Below are positions 23,281-36,735 of a stretch of 64,000 nt of DNA, piece by piece (the first letter of the stretch is position 1; each line of letters starts with the position of its first letter). This DNA is from Elymus sibiricus. Taxonomy: Eukaryota; Streptophyta; Magnoliopsida; Poales; Poaceae. The notes under the pieces are model-generated. The model was given only the letters and a program-made list of their open reading frames with translations. It ran no database searches and had not been told where the DNA came from. Where the stretch lies: the NCBI GenBank assembly GCA_039707655.1, contig CM077667.1, positions 64,385,628-64,449,627 on the forward strand, given 5' to 3'. The translations under genes were made by a program, and so were the position numbers.

Positions 23281-26200
23281 ATGGGTGATTGTGCGTGGAT
23301 GTACACCGGTCACACTAGTCAGAAAGACATGACCAATGAATGGTTAACAAAAACCAAGGGGTTTGTGAGAGCCGCATTTGCAAATGGCCAGGAAAAAACC
23401 TGGTGCCCCTGTCCCTGATGCGACAACTTTAAAAAGAGGGCAGAGGGTGAAATGGGTAAACACCTGCAGAAGTGGGGTTTTACGCCTAATTATACGATGT
23501 GGACTTTTCATGGCGAGTCTGACCAACGTGCCAGAGCTGAGGTAGTTCGTTGTCGCACCGACGAGCATGGTACTGGGATCGAAGACATGGTGCAAGACTT
23601 TGATGATGCTCGGGATTCGGACGATGAGATGGAGGAATCTGCAAAGGCCTTCTATGAAATGTTGGAGTCTTCAAAACATCCTCTACACGAGCACACTGAG
23701 CTTTGTCAGCTGGATGCCATCGCGCAAGTAATGGCTCTGAAGGCTCAATTCAACCTGGGCAGAGAATGCTACGACGCGATGATGAAAATATTTGGACGCT
23801 TTCTACCCAAAGGCCATGTACTGCCTGCAAACCTGTACCAGTCGGACAAAATCCTCCGTGTACTTAAGATGCCCTATGAGAATATACATGCATGTGAGAA
23901 TGGATGTGCCTTATTTAGGCTTGAGTATGCGGACTTGAACTATTGTCCCACTTGCAAGTCTTCGAGGTATATTGTGGTAGACAACGGTATAGGTGAGAAG
24001 ATTCAGACCAAAATCCCCGTTAATGTTCTTCGGTATATGACAATCGTACCAATACTTCAACGTATTTTCATCGTCGAAGAGACGGCCAGATAGATGACAT
24101 GGCACAAATTGGGCAAAAGAACCGAACTAGATGCAGATGGGAATCAGATGTTCGTACACACTTCAGATGCTTTTGCATGGAAGCACTTCGATGCATTACA
24201 TAAGGATAAAGCGGCAGATCCAAGGCATCCTCGAGTCGCCATCAGCACGGATGGGTTCAATGTGTTTGGTATGATGGTAACCCAATATAGTTGTTGGCCT
24301 GTATTTGTCATTCCACTCAATCTCCCCCCGGAGAGATTATGAAAAGAAAGAACATTTTCTTGACATTGATAATTCCAGGGCCCAACTATCCGGGGAATAA
24401 TATGAATGTGTACATGCAACCGCTTAAGGATGAATTGCAAGAAGCTTGGGATAATGGGATCAAGACATACGACGCCACTACCAAAAAAACTTCAAAATGC
24501 ATGTGCGGTACATGTACTCGACGCATGACTTGCTGGCGTATGCGCTATTCGTTGGCTGGTGTGTGCATGGAAGGTTCCCATGCCCCACAAGCAAGGCAGC
24601 TCTTCAGTTCCATTGGCTGCAGGTGGGTCACAAGTTTTCTTGCTTCGACATGCATAGACAGTTCCTGGATCCTAACCATAAGTTCAGAAAAGACAAGAAG
24701 AATTTCATCAAAGGTAGAGTTGTCAAAAACTCTGCACCACCTGCGTTGACAGGCCAACAGACCCTGGATCAGTTAAACGCTCTCGAGCCTGATCCAGAGC
24801 GTCCAGGGTATTTCAAAGGGTATAATTCGGAACACGCCTGGACTCACAAGAGATGCTTATGGGATCTGCCTTACTTCAAAGACCTACTTTGCCCACACAA
24901 CATCGACGTGATGCACACTGAAAAGAATATCCCCGAGGCCATTTTTGGTACATTGTTCGACATAGAGGGGAAGCCAAAGGATAATCCTAAGGCTAGAATC
25001 AATCAGGAGGCTCTATGTGATAGACCGTTACAAAACTTGCGACAACCGAAAGGAAAGCAGAACTGGGCGAAGCCAAAGGCATGGTCCAATCTTGGAAGGC
25101 CAGCTATGAGGGAAATGATCTTGTGGGTGAAAATGCAGTTGATGCTCCCTATGGGTATGCAGCGAATCTAAAGAGGGGAGCGAGTCTTGACAAATTGAAA
25201 AAAATTGGTCTCAAGAGTCATGATTGGCACATATGGCTTGAGCGGGTAATGCCGGTGATGTTGCGTGGCTTTATCCCTGAGGATGAATGGATAGTACTGG
25301 CATAGCTGAGCTATTTCTTCCGTTCTCTTTGTGTGAAAGAACTATCGCCTCGCATGCTAGATGAAATGGAAGAGTTGGCGCCGGAGTTGATTTGCAACTT
25401 AGAGAAGATATTTCCACCGGGCTTCTTTAATCCAATGCAGCATTTGATTTTGCATCTCCCGACCGAGGCAAGATTGGGGGGGGGGGGGGGCGTTCAAAAT
25501 TGATGGTGCTTCGCAACTGAGAGGATGCAGAAGATGCTTCGAGCAAAATGTAAAAATAAATGTAGAATTGAAGCATCGATGGCCGAGGCATTCATTACTG
25601 AGGAGGCGGCAAACTTCATGACAGCACACTACGAAGCCAAAAATCATCATTTGCATAACCCGAAGCCTCGGTACAATGCTGGCGACCCTAAAAAAGGTCG
25701 ATCCAACCTCAGCCTATTCAAAGGTAAGCTCGCACCAGCCGGTGCTTCGAAAGCAAAAGCATTGGATGTCAAAGAATGGCAGACCATTTCGTTGTATATC
25801 TTCAACAACCTAACAGAAGTGTGGCCGTACATCGAGTAAGTTCTCGGTACATTATTGTTCCACAACTTCTAATTCCTTTGAACTGCTCTTATTCCCAGAT
25901 ATTTGATATAGTCGATACGTCACCAAATTCTCGGATGGAGCGGTCATCCAAAAGGATTCCGTCGAAGAGTATGAGATTCTGGCAAAGCATGGAGGCGACT
26001 ATCCCGGTTTCATCTCTTGGTTCAAACAAAGGGTAATTACCATTAATGGACCATTTCATTTCTTCGTCTAATTTGCGGCTAATGCAACAATCCTTTCGTA
26101 TTAAACTTGTAGGCTAATGCAGTGTCTATGGACGCCGAGTTGAGACAAGTCGCTAATGGTTTTGACTATAAGGTCCGTTCATTTGAAAAATACGACATCA

Positions 26201-26943
26201 ACGGGTATCGCTTTCGTACCTTTGGCAAAGAGCTATTTATGCCCGACCTAAAGACTTCAAATTTTTGTGTCTCTGCTATCGGCGAAGGAGGTACCAACTA
26301 TTATGGAAGAGTTGAAGCAATTTATGAACTTCTATTCTATGGTGAAAACCCACCGAACGTCGTAGTCTTCAAATGTTATTGGTTCCAGCCGAAGGAGACT
26401 AGAAGGACTCATGAACATATAGGGCTAGTCGAAATCAAACAAAGCACCCATTTAGATGTTCCCGATGTCTATATTACGGCTTAACAGGCGACCCAAGTTT
26501 TCTATCTACCGTGGGCCTGCCAAACTGATCCAAATCTGAAAGGTTGGGATGTCATTTATGAAGTGCCGCCACGTTTTAGACCACCTCCCCTCAATGAAGA
26601 GGATTATGAACCTGACATTAACCCAGACACATATGAAGGAGAATTCTTCCAAGAAACACGTCTTTCCAAAAAAGGTTTCAAGAACCGCTCTACTTCACCC
26701 CAGAACATTGAAGTAGACAGCGACAGTGAATCTGACTTAACCCCTGAGCCAGAACAGGAAGAGCCGGAAGAAGGAGAGGTTACTGCTGCGGATGACCTGT
26801 CAATGCTTGACCGATTACATAAAGGAGGCCTTCCACATGTTCTTTCCGATAGTGATGATGATGATGCATTTATTGATGATAGTGATGATGATGATGCATT
26901 TATTGATCCCGGAGCATATATAGACGATCAAGATTATTATTAG
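23281..26943 (+). pseudogene. TNP2-type CACTA transposase, copy 2, broken
   Basis: ATG 23281 (MGDCAW). Exons 23281-25835, 25912-26032 and 26113-26943 have GT-AG borders and phases that agree with copy 1. Domains: Transpos_assoc-like zinc segment, TNP2/Transposase_21 core with STDGF (about 24245) and DVMHTEKN (about 24906), DUF4218-like region (about 25250-25470), DUF4216-like final exon ending in an acidic Asp-rich tail. Damage: TGA 23416, TAG 24091 (CAG in copy 1), frame shifts near 24335, 24485 and 25150, TAG 25303, a G-run expansion at 25478-25491, and TAA 26482 (CAA in copy 1). The lesions differ from copy 1, so the two copies decayed independently. Confidence 0.9.
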
Positions 26944-27910
26944 TTCATGTCAGGTATTCAACTTTTATTATATACATATATAAATTTTTAATTCATGTTA
27001 GGTATTCAATTTCTATTATATACATGATGATGATACACTTAAATTATATACATTTTATTATTCATTTCGGTATTCAATTTTTTTATGTTGTACTAATTTC
27101 GTTTACTCTTTGTCATGGCAGGTGTTGAAAGATGGTGGGAAAGGGTCGAGAGCACTCTGCGGCTCCTTCTTCATTGGAGGGTGGTGGTATGGGTACTTCC
27201 ATTCCGGAGAGCGTTGCTCTCTAGTCTGCAGACAACGGTGGCCGCTTCTTCGTTGACCCCTGTGAGAGTAGGTCGACCCCCCGGGAAGAAGAGAGGTACT
27301 CGAGGTACACGTGGCCGCGGGAGAGGTAGGGTGGCTGCTACGCCTTCCTCGCCGCCACCCCCAGCTGATTCACCCAAGCACAAGAGTGCTAGGGTGGACT
27401 CGTCTGAGGTGGAGTCTATGCGGACTCCAGTGCACGAGCCTTGGGTCGACGAGCCTTCGACCCACGAGACTCCTGTCCCACAGGCTTTGTCCCACGAGAG
27501 TCCGGAGCAGAGCAGGGATGAGGGTACGTCCCAGCAGACCCAATGGGATACCTGGCCAGATCTGCGTCAGCAGGAGCCTAGTGGCCATGCTGATGGTGGC
27601 GGGGATCGGTTTTCTGATAGCGAGGAGGAGGTGGTTGAGGGGGCCACCGTCTACCAGCGTGGTAGTACACGGCTCCGGCCCGTGCCGGCGACCCGCGAGC
27701 AGAGGTGGTCGATTAGGCCTGATGGGGACAAGTAAGTGCATTTACTCTTTTTTTAACTTTTGCCTTCACGTTTTTTCAAATATCTAATGTGTTGGCTTTG
27801 TCATACTGCAGGGGTTGGATTCATGCCAAGGGTGTCCGCAGGCCCAACAGCGTCCTTGGTGTGCTTTGCCGGCAAAATTTTTCGGGGTTTGTCATGTTGC
27901 CTGGTGAGGG

Positions 27911-28380
27911 TGTCGGTGTCAAAACCGGCGGATCTCGGGTAGGGGGTCCCGAGCTGTGAGACTAGAATCGATGGTAACAGGAGAAGTGGGAGACGATGTT
28001 TACCCAGGTTCGGGCCCTCCTATGGAGGTAATACCCTATGTCCTGCTTGATTATATTGATGGTATAAAGGTTACAGAGTTGATCTACCACGAGATCGTAT
28101 GACTAAAACCCTAGATGAGTTCTCCTCCCCTACAACCTAAAACCCTCCGGCTTATATAGACGCGGAGGGTACCTAGGGCTTACACATGGTCGGTTACATG
28201 TCGAAGGGATAAACATGCCTATTCACTACTCCAATCATGGAGAATACGCCACGATTCTCGAAGCTTCCTTCCTGGAGACAGGGTCTTTGATCAATCCAGT
28301 GCTCGGCCAACGGCCCATACAGTCCGGCCCATAAGAAATAGGTCGGCCTCCCGAGGACCCCTTAAACCAGGACTCCCTCA
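27911..28380 (-). repeat. 3' LTR of the Tat-like element
   Basis: 470 bp, bounded TGTCGGTGTC and ACTCCCTCA on the plus strand. 28381-28951 is a leader-like non-coding region upstream of the antisense gene. Confidence 0.92.
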
Positions 28381-28951
28381 GTAGCCCCCGAACTAGCCTC
28401 CAAAGCCAAGGGTCCAAGCTCCAGCTGCTTTAAATGACCAGAGTCTTCGGCTTGCAAGGCGAGTTCCTTTCTCTAAACAGTGATCGGCCGGGCTTTTAGT
28501 TCGGCCTCCGACGACCTGTAGTTTTTCCGATCATAGATCGTCCGAACACCATGAATAACTCGACCCTGAAGGCCAAACGTCAAGGAGTCTATAGTGCGCT
28601 CTGACAACCTTTCAAATGAAAGGTCACGGCCCACCACGACCGCTGAACCAGTCGAAAAAGCTCGATTCGCGGTTCGAGGCCGTTTTTACTAGCACGATCC
28701 ATCAATGCACAGATCGTGCTCCGTTTCACACGGGATATGTTTAATCATGCGCGTACAACGCCACGCACGTCTTGGGAAGCGGAGGGATTCACGGTGCAGT
28801 GAAAGGAGGCTAACCGGCGACAAGCCCAATAAAAGGGACAGTAAACCCCAAGGCTTAACCATGCTTCCCATTCGCATCCCTGCTTCCCCCATCTCCTGAG
28901 CCTCCAGAGCCCAGATCTAGGTTTTCCACCTTTCCCCCTCCGAGCTCAGCC

Positions 28952-31900
28952 ATGGCCGGCTCTGGCTCTAGCGGCAAGTGGGAGGCTTCCACGGTCACAG
29001 ACCAGGACATCCGGGACCTCAAGGACGCCGACTACCTCCCCGCCAATATCTTCCACCGCGCCGCGGAGGAGGGCCAGGTGATCCCCCACCCCCAAACCAG
29101 GCGAGAGGGTGGTCTTCATTCCTCACTTCATCCGAGGACTGAGCTTCCCGCTCCACCCCTTCGTGAGGGGCCTCATGTTCTTCTATGGACTCGACTTCCA
29201 CGACCTCCCGCCGAACTCCTTCATGCATACATCAGCTTTCATCATCGTCTGCGAGGCCTTCTTGCGGGTCGAACCACACTTCGGACTATGGCTTAAGATC
29301 TTCAACATCAAGCCGAAGTGTGTCGCAGGCACACGCAGACTGTGGCGGGGCGGTCATCAGCAAGCTTCCCCGCGCAGTATGGCCATCCGGCACCTTCATC
29401 GACACCATCAAGACTTGGCAAAAAGAGTGGTTTTACATCATCGAGCCAAGGGAGGAGGGCGGAACTATTCCTGCCGAATTTAGATCCGGCCCCCCGACCA
29501 GATTGACCTCATGGGTCCGAAAGGGCCTCGACTGGGGGTCGGATATAGAGGTGGATGACCTACAGAGGTGCATCACCTCCATGATTAAGGACAAAATCGA
29601 GCTGGCCAACGTGGTCCAGATTATGCTCCGGCGGCGCATCCTCCCCTGCCAGCGCCGACACTCTCCTATGTGGACTTATCGGCTTGACGATGAGCCTACA
29701 ATCTGGCAGCTCTTCCGCACTACTCGGGAGAAGCTGTGGAAGGCGCTACTCAAGGCGCAGGAGAACTGGCCAGCCAAGAAGGAGGACCGGGGCCTGCGCG
29801 CCGATAAACCCCCTTCCGAGGTATGACATAGTTTTATTAGATCGGCTTCGTTTTCCTGAAGGAAATCTAAGTACTTTCCGATCACTTCCGCAGGAATGGT
29901 TGAGCAAGGCCACGGGCATCAAGTGCCCGGCTCCACAGCCCGAAGACCCTAGGTCCCAGCTGCTGTCGGAGATGCTCGTCGTGGCGCCTTACAAGGCGCC
30001 AGAGAAGAAAGAGCAGAAGAAGAAGCCAGGCTGAGCAGGCCTGCGCAACGGGGACCAGCCAGGGGCTGTGTCCAAAGAAACCCATGCCACCTCGAATCAA
30101 GAGGAGGAGCATGAGGGTGAGGGGGGAGGCGATTCCCCCCTCGCAGGAAAGAGGGCGGCGTCATCGGACGCCTCAGAGGATGTACCTCCTCCCGCCCAGA
30201 AGAAAGCACGTCGAACACAGGTAGTTCTGTCCGACAACAGTTCGGACTCGGATACCGAGTCCGAGGATTTCGAGAGGGTTCCACGAAGGAACCTCAGGGT
30301 CAAGCCCCCAGCTCGAAGGTAATGATCCGAAGACCTCCTGAGTTATTAGTGCTAAGTTTTGAATGTTACTAACATGTGAACGCCTATTGACTTGCAGCCC
30401 ACCGCATGTTCTCCCCACCGATCAAGTTTCGGACGGGGAGACCCCGCCCGCCGAGCTAGCGGAGAGCGGGACCGCGTCGCACCCTTCTCCTCCGGGCGCC
30501 GCGAAGGATGCCGCGAAGGTGTCATCCCAACATGCCCCTTTGGAGCCGGACACTGGAGGTGGGGGCGATGACGTCATGGTCGAGGCTAACACCTCGGCCA
30601 CCGAAGACCTGGGGGTGAAGCCCCTCCCGGATACTAAGGAGACCGGACGAGGAGATGTCCAGTCACCTCCAAGGCTGTCTCCGGACCGTATCATGCCTCC
30701 AGAGGCACCGGTTCAATCCCCGGTTGGAGATCAGGTCAACCAATCCCCACCGGCGCCACCGACCAATGGGTGGCCGGCTATGGGGGAGGCTCTGTCAGGC
30801 GCCTCCATCTCTGGGGAGCACCGCACCCTTATGGGTGCGGTATTGCAAAGCATTCAGTCCGTTGACAGTGGACTGAAGGAGGCCTTCAATGTTCTCCTGA
30901 CGGGCTTTCAGGTGAGCCACGTAATGCTCTTGTTTGTGAAATATTAATTTCTCTGAGTTATCATTATATACATGGCAGCCCCCGAGCCATAGGTGAGTTT
31001 GGAAAAACTTACCTGGGGGTCGATCGTAGATCCTTATCCGAACTATGTATAGGACAATATTTGTTCGAAACGTTCTAACAGCCCTTAAAAGGACCGAACC
31101 CAGGATCATGTTTATGACAGTTCGGAAGTTTTGAACCCATGTAACTTGATATGGTGTTGTTTTTTACAGGCTTCATCGACGGCGGCGGCTGCTAATGCTG
31201 CCGAGCTGGACGAGCTAAATCGGAAGCTCAAGAGCTCCGAAGATGAGCTTGACGCTCTAAACAAGAGATTCGACGAGGCGCAAGGTAAGCCGGATTAGAG
31301 TATCCAAATTATTCATCACCGTACTGTTAAAGCAGTATTTTTGATGTGTTGTAATGCTTACGCAGCCTCGGCGAAGGAAATTGAGAAGCTCAAGGCCAAG
31401 CTTGAGAAGGCAAAGCAAGAGGCTGCGGTTGAGAGGGCGGTGGCCAAAGAAGCGGCTACCGCGCTATCCGCCCTGAGAGCCACCAGCGACAAGCATGAGG
31501 CTCGGGTGGAGGAAATCCAACAGGAGCTCAAGGACGCCGGCCGAAAGTGCGAGGACCTTGAGCGGAAGGGCAAGGAGCAGGCCGCCGAACTATCCACCCT
31601 GAAAACCAATCTCCAAAAGGAGCGGGTGGATAGGCGGTCTTTCGAAGAGCAAGTCAGCCAGGCCAAGGCTATCATGGATGGTAAGCCGTATTTATTGCAG
31701 TGTGTCTTCGGGGATAGCAAGTTCGAGTTGCTTACCCAAGTATGGCGTTCCTCAGGCACCTGCTCGGACCTCCAGAAGAGCACAGTGGACGCGAAGCAGT
31801 TCTATGCTTCGCGGGGAGAAGGAGATGAAGCTCGGCTGTTTTGGGCGCAGTTTGAAGCCCCCAAGCGCTCTCCTCTTCTTGTTGAGCAGCTGAAGCAGCT

Positions 31901-32240
31901 GATGGAGCTACACCGGATGGCGGAGCCGGCCATGAAGGATCTATGCATCCGGCTATGGCCCAACGAGCCATTGCCGGGCAGCTACTTCGGCCTGGTGCAG
32001 AAGCTGAGCGACGCCTCGCCCCGGATCGACGCGCTAAGGCGGTCCTCCTGTATCAAGGGAGATCGGATGACCTTTGCGAAGGCCAAGGTGCACTGGCCGG
32101 GGCTGGATCCGATGAAGATAGCCACCGCCCCTCCGCCTCCTAGAAAGGAGCATAGGTGCCCCGAGCTATACTTCTCCGGAGTAATGGAGGGTGCTCGGGC
32201 GATAGAGTCGCAGTGTTCGAGAGAGAACATGTATGAGTAA
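28952..32240 (+). pseudogene. antisense spliced gene of the Tat-like element (PF04195-like)
   Basis: ATG 28952 (MAGSGSSGKW). Six exons have consistent GT-AG borders and phases: 28952-29820, 29894-30318, 30398-30911, 31170-31284, 31366-31680, 31756-32240. Intron 5 (75 bp) has no stop and could be retained. Exon 1 contains a segment like the 'putative gypsy type transposon' family (VVFIPHFIRGLSFPLHPF). Exon 2 ends acidic and basic (KKARR, SDSDTESEDFE). Exons 4-5 form a long coiled coil. Damage: one extra C near 29084-29089, a second shift near 29330 and TGA at 30032. It runs against gag. The function is unknown; related antisense ORFs occur in other Tat elements. Confidence 0.78.
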
Positions 32241-33489
32241 AGCGTTGTAATATGTCCGAAGACCTTTTAACGCGCTTATATTAAGATGCATGGTTTATCA
32301 TGTCTTTCGTGTTTTGCATCCTTTATAACTCTTGTGTGGCCATTAAAACTGAAAGTTGTGAGTCGTCGGCTTCAGCCCCCATGTAGATACTACGCGGGGT
32401 GTCTCTGCCAACGCACAGTGACCCTTAGCCGAGCTATCGGTACCCGAAGGCGGTAGTGTGGGGCGGACAAGGCAATCGGACCATAATGCTTTATTGCTTT
32501 CACTTAGCCATAGGGGCGCGAGAAAGGAGTGCGGGGGGCTGATGACTAGCCCCCAGGGGTTGTGATGTTTGGATGAACCGTGGCCAAAGCCTATATCACA
32601 TGGTTTGTACTAATACCAAACCCATCGTATGACACGGAATAACCTCTGACGAGATTTAGTTAAGCTCGGATTCGCAGACCAGTTCTCGCATACCATGACA
32701 GTCAGTTTTCGGCTTTCTCCGCTGAGGTGCTTGACCAGGCTAGCCGGAAGCACAATCGCAACGGTTCTCCCTTTGCCCTTTTAGCCGAACGAGCGGAACA
32801 TAAAGGGGCAAGCACAGGAGCCGGGCAACCCAACTATTGACCCAAGACATAGTTTGGAACCAATGCATATAAGGCAGAATTCCAAGACGCTGAACGCAAG
32901 AATCAGTTGTGCTTAAGGCGATTTTCTTTAGTTCGAGCCCCCGGTCTATTAGCCGGTTGCATCGTATAGTATACCAAACAGGTTCGCAAGAAGAGAGGAA
33001 AATAGAGAGTGCGCCAAAAATAGCGAAACGATCATGCATGATACATCTGTATTTTACTCAACAGCTCTTATTATTCAAATTGCTGATACAACTGTTTATA
33101 GGTATTAAAAATGAAATATAAACCTTACAGGAGGGGTTGTACCAAGGGTCTTCGATAGGTGACCTGACGTCCTCGATGTGCCATGTCGCTTGTCCGCTCC
33201 TGCGTCTCCCAAGGAGTTGTATATCGCGATGGGTGTAATGTTCGGTGAGCGGACTTTGGAGAAAAGTCTTGAGAAGTCGCCGAAATGTGAATGAGCTTTA
33301 CGCCGTAGCAGGTACTTTATGGCACCTGTAGTGTGTCCGAAGACATGTTGATGTTGATAGTTCGGTCTAACTGAACACTTACCCTTTAATAATTTTCCCC
33401 ACCGCTGCCCATGGAATTTTGAGCGCGAAGTTGTGCCTCCTCGGCGCGTACTTTGCCGGTTCTAGGGCCGTGCGATGGGGGGTGAATCC
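32241..33489. other. non-coding spacer between convergent genes of the Tat-like element
   Basis: About 1.25 kb with no credible ORF, between the end of the antisense gene and the end of gag-protease. Pol would be expected here in an autonomous relative. I see no reverse transcriptase or integrase motif on either strand. Confidence 0.7.
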
Positions 33490-36400
33490 CTATTTATGGG
33501 GAGAAGAAGGTTCTGGTACTTCGGGTTGAGACCGAGCGTGCTTCCCAGCCTTGGGTGCCTTTACGGCAGATGTCGGCGCTTGCCGATCATGAGTGTAATG
33601 GAATTCGGCCGCCAGGGCCAACGCATGTTCCTCTGTTCGGAGGGAGCGCTCTGTGTTGCCATTGACAGTAATGACCCCCTTGGGGCCGGGCATCTTGAGC
33701 TTGAGGTATGCGTAGTGCGGGACGGCGTTAAAGTGAGCGAACGATGTACGGCCGAGCAGGGCGTGATAGCCACTGCGGAAAGGTACGATGTCGAAGATCA
33801 AGTCCTCGCTTCGAAAGTTATCGGGCGAGCCGAAAACTACTTCCAGGCTTACAGAGCCCGTGCACCGGGCTTCAACGCCTGGGATCACTCCTTTAAAGGT
33901 AGTGTTGCTGGGCTTGATCCTTGACGGATCTATGCCCATCTTTTTCACCGTATCTGAGTAAATCAGATTGAGGCTACTTCCTCCGTCCATTAGGACTTTA
34001 GTGAGGTGATACCCGTCTATGATGGGGTCTAGGAGTAGGGCGGCCGAACCCCCATGACAGATACTGGTTGTGTGGTCACGTCGATCGAAGGTGATCGGGT
34101 ATGCCGACCATGGGTTGTACTTCGGGGCTACAAGCTCTACGGCGTAGACATCTCGAAGGGCGCGCTTCCTCTCCTTTTTGGGTATATGAGTGGCGTATAT
34201 CATATTTACTGTTTTCACCTCTGGAGGGAATTTCTTTTGTCCGCCAACGATCGGACCGCGGGGCTCATCCTCGTCCTCGCTGCGTGGGCTCTTGCCTTGG
34301 TCCTCGGATGCGAGCTTGCCGACCTGTTTGAAGACCCAACAGTTACGGTTGGTGTGGTTGGAGGGCTTCTCTTGAGTGCCATGGATCTGGCAAGGCCTTT
34401 CCAGGATCTTGTCCAGCAGGGTGGGTCCGTCGCGATTGCCTTTAGGAGGCTTCTTCCGCTACCCGGGCCAAGAGTTGCGGAAGCCGGCGTTAACAGCCGT
34501 GTCATCGGCATCACTATTATTGTGCCGGCGCTTGTTCTTGTTGCGCTTCGGTTTCCCGTTTCCATCCCGAACTTCAGAGATTTCGGGGTCTTTGGGGTTG
34601 TGGCTACGTCTTGCTAGCCAGTTATCCTCGCCCGCGCAAAAGCGGTTCATGAGTGATGTGAGGGCGGACATTGTCCTTGGTTTGTCCTGGCCGAGCTGAC
34701 GAGCCAGCCATTCATCCCGAATATTGTGCCTGAAAGAGGCTATTGCTTCGGCGTCCGGGCAGTCCACGATCTGGTTTTTCTTGGTCAAGAACCGATTCTA
34801 GAATAGCCGTGCGGATTCTCCTGGCTTTTGGACGACGTTGCTTAGGTCGGAGGAGTCCGGCGGCCGAACATAAGTGCCCTGGAAGTTAGATCGGAATGCC
34901 TCTTCTAGGTCCTCCCAGCACCCAATGGAATTTTCGGGGAGGCTATTTAACCAGTGCCGAGCTGGCCCCTTAAGCTTCAGGGGTAGGTATTTGATGGCGT
35001 GGAGGTCATCTCCTCGTGCCATGTGGATGTGGAGGAGGAAATCCTCGATCCATACGGTTGGGTCAGTTGTCCCATCGTATTGTTCTATGTTTACAGGTTT
35101 AAACCCTTCCGGGAACTGATGCCGCATCACCTCGTCCGTGAAGCATAGTGGGTGGGCAGCGCCTCTGACCCGAGCTATGTCGCGCCGGTGATCGGCGTCT
35201 GTCCTAGCCCGGTTTCGTTCCCGACCTTCATTGTTGCGGTCGAACCAAGACCGGTACCCTTCCCGTCTATCGGGTGAGTATCCTCTGGATCCATAGATGG
35301 ATCGCGTACGACCTGCTCTGTAGTCCAGGTCGTGTCGCAGGTCGAACCTGTCATCGGGCTCTAGTGGCTCTTTTCCCCGTGTATGAGGTATCGTCGGCCT
35401 ATAGCCGATGTCGTCGGCCGTCCTGTCTCGTCCTCGAGGAGGGCGGTCTGGCTTGTCGTATGGGGTATGTTTGGGAGACAGCGTATCAGTGAGCTCGTCA
35501 TCGAATTGTGGCAGCAGCCTTCTGCGTGGATAGCTCTTGGGCTGGTCTGATAGACCGGTACCGTATCCTTCCTCAGCTGAGAGGACTCTGGTCCATCGAT
35601 CGTTGAGGTTGTCTTGTTCGGCTTTAAGCTGTCGTTCTTTTGCTTTCAGGCTATGGGCCGTGGCTATAAGCTGTTGCCTAAATAGTTCCTAATCTGCAGG
35701 ATTATCGGGGATGGCGAAGTCATCGGCTTCCGCATTGTCCTCCCCCTCGACATAGCGGAGGTAATCGTCGTCCTCAGGATCATCTAGATCGTCGGGGTTG
35801 CGCTGGTCCTCGGGCCTCTCCTGACCCTCTAGCGGGTGCTCGGGGATATCGAGATCGCCGAGGTCTTCCGGGGTGTCTCCGTCCCCGGTGCCGTCGATAG
35901 CTTTTCTTCCCTTTTTTCCTTTTGACCGTTTATGCGGCTTCCGGCGCCTTGACGGCGCTTCACCCGATTTGTCACCATCGTTTTTCGGAGTGTCCACCAT
36001 GTAGACGTCGTATGTGGAGGTGGCAGTCCATCGCCCGGTGTTAACGGGGGTGAGGGCGCAATCCTCTTCATCCATGTATTCGGCCTCTTCGGAGGCATAG
36101 TCCAACATGTCGGTTAAATCCTCGACAGTGGCTACCAAGTGGGTGGTGGGTGGGACGAAAAATTCGTCCTGACCCGCCTTGAGCCCGATCTGAGTACATA
36201 TCGGGGTCGGCTTGTCGATAAGTTTCATCTACGAGATCCGATCTAAGGCCTCGTTGAGTATCGAGAGCTCGATCGAGTTGGCCTGATCGGAGCTTCCGGA
36301 GTTAACGTCCGATGCGTCCACGCGGGGAGAGTGTTCAGCAAGAACAGGTGTCCGGACGTCTGGCGCTATGACCGGGTCCGAACTGAAAGTCGGGTCCTCG

Positions 36401-36690
36401 CCAGGGTAAATCCCGTGGGTGGGACCAAAATATGGATCCGAGGTTAAAGCCTCAGAGTCTTCGGGCGTGGTAGGCGAGGCTGCGAGCCCGGTTAGTGACA
36501 GGTTGCCCTGAGAGTCTACAGAGAACTCTAGGTTCCCCAATCTGATCTCTTGATCAGGGGCGAAACTTCTAACACGGCCTAGATGGCCGGTCGGGCCTGC
36601 GTGCAGTACAATGCTGCCAAAAGCGAAGATCTGTCCGGGGACGAAAGTGCCCGTATTGTGGACCTCTTCGTTGATGACAAGGTGAGCCAT
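33490..36690 (-). pseudogene. gag-protease ORF of the Tat-like element
   Basis: ATG 36690 on the minus strand. One frame stays open to a TAG at 33490 apart from four in-frame TAGs at 36229, 35689, 34798 and 34459. Order: an N-terminal segment (MAHLVINEEV), an acidic linker, an Arg/Asp-rich linker, a Retrotrans_gag core (about 35130-34800; WIEDFLLHIHMARGDD), a Cys/His box of the type CX2H...HX4C (about 34390-34340), then a retropepsin with DGGS at 33976-33987. It ends after the protease. Every internal stop is TAG, consistent with CAG-to-TAG or TGG-to-TAG changes. Gag would form particles and the protease would process it. Confidence 0.85.
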
Positions 36691-36711
36691 CGATTCCTTT
36701 GGTGATCACAG

Positions 36712-36735
36712 CGGAACTCTCAATGAAAGCACCAA
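36712..36735 (-). other. primer binding region of the Tat-like element
   Basis: On the minus strand TTGGTGCTTTCATTGAGAG immediately follows the right-hand LTR, so that LTR is the 5' one. Confidence 0.6.

Noticed and set aside
33475..34699. Plus-strand ORFs opposite the Tat-like gag-protease
   Set aside because: They are shadows of the minus-strand coding region, which has clear gag and protease motifs.
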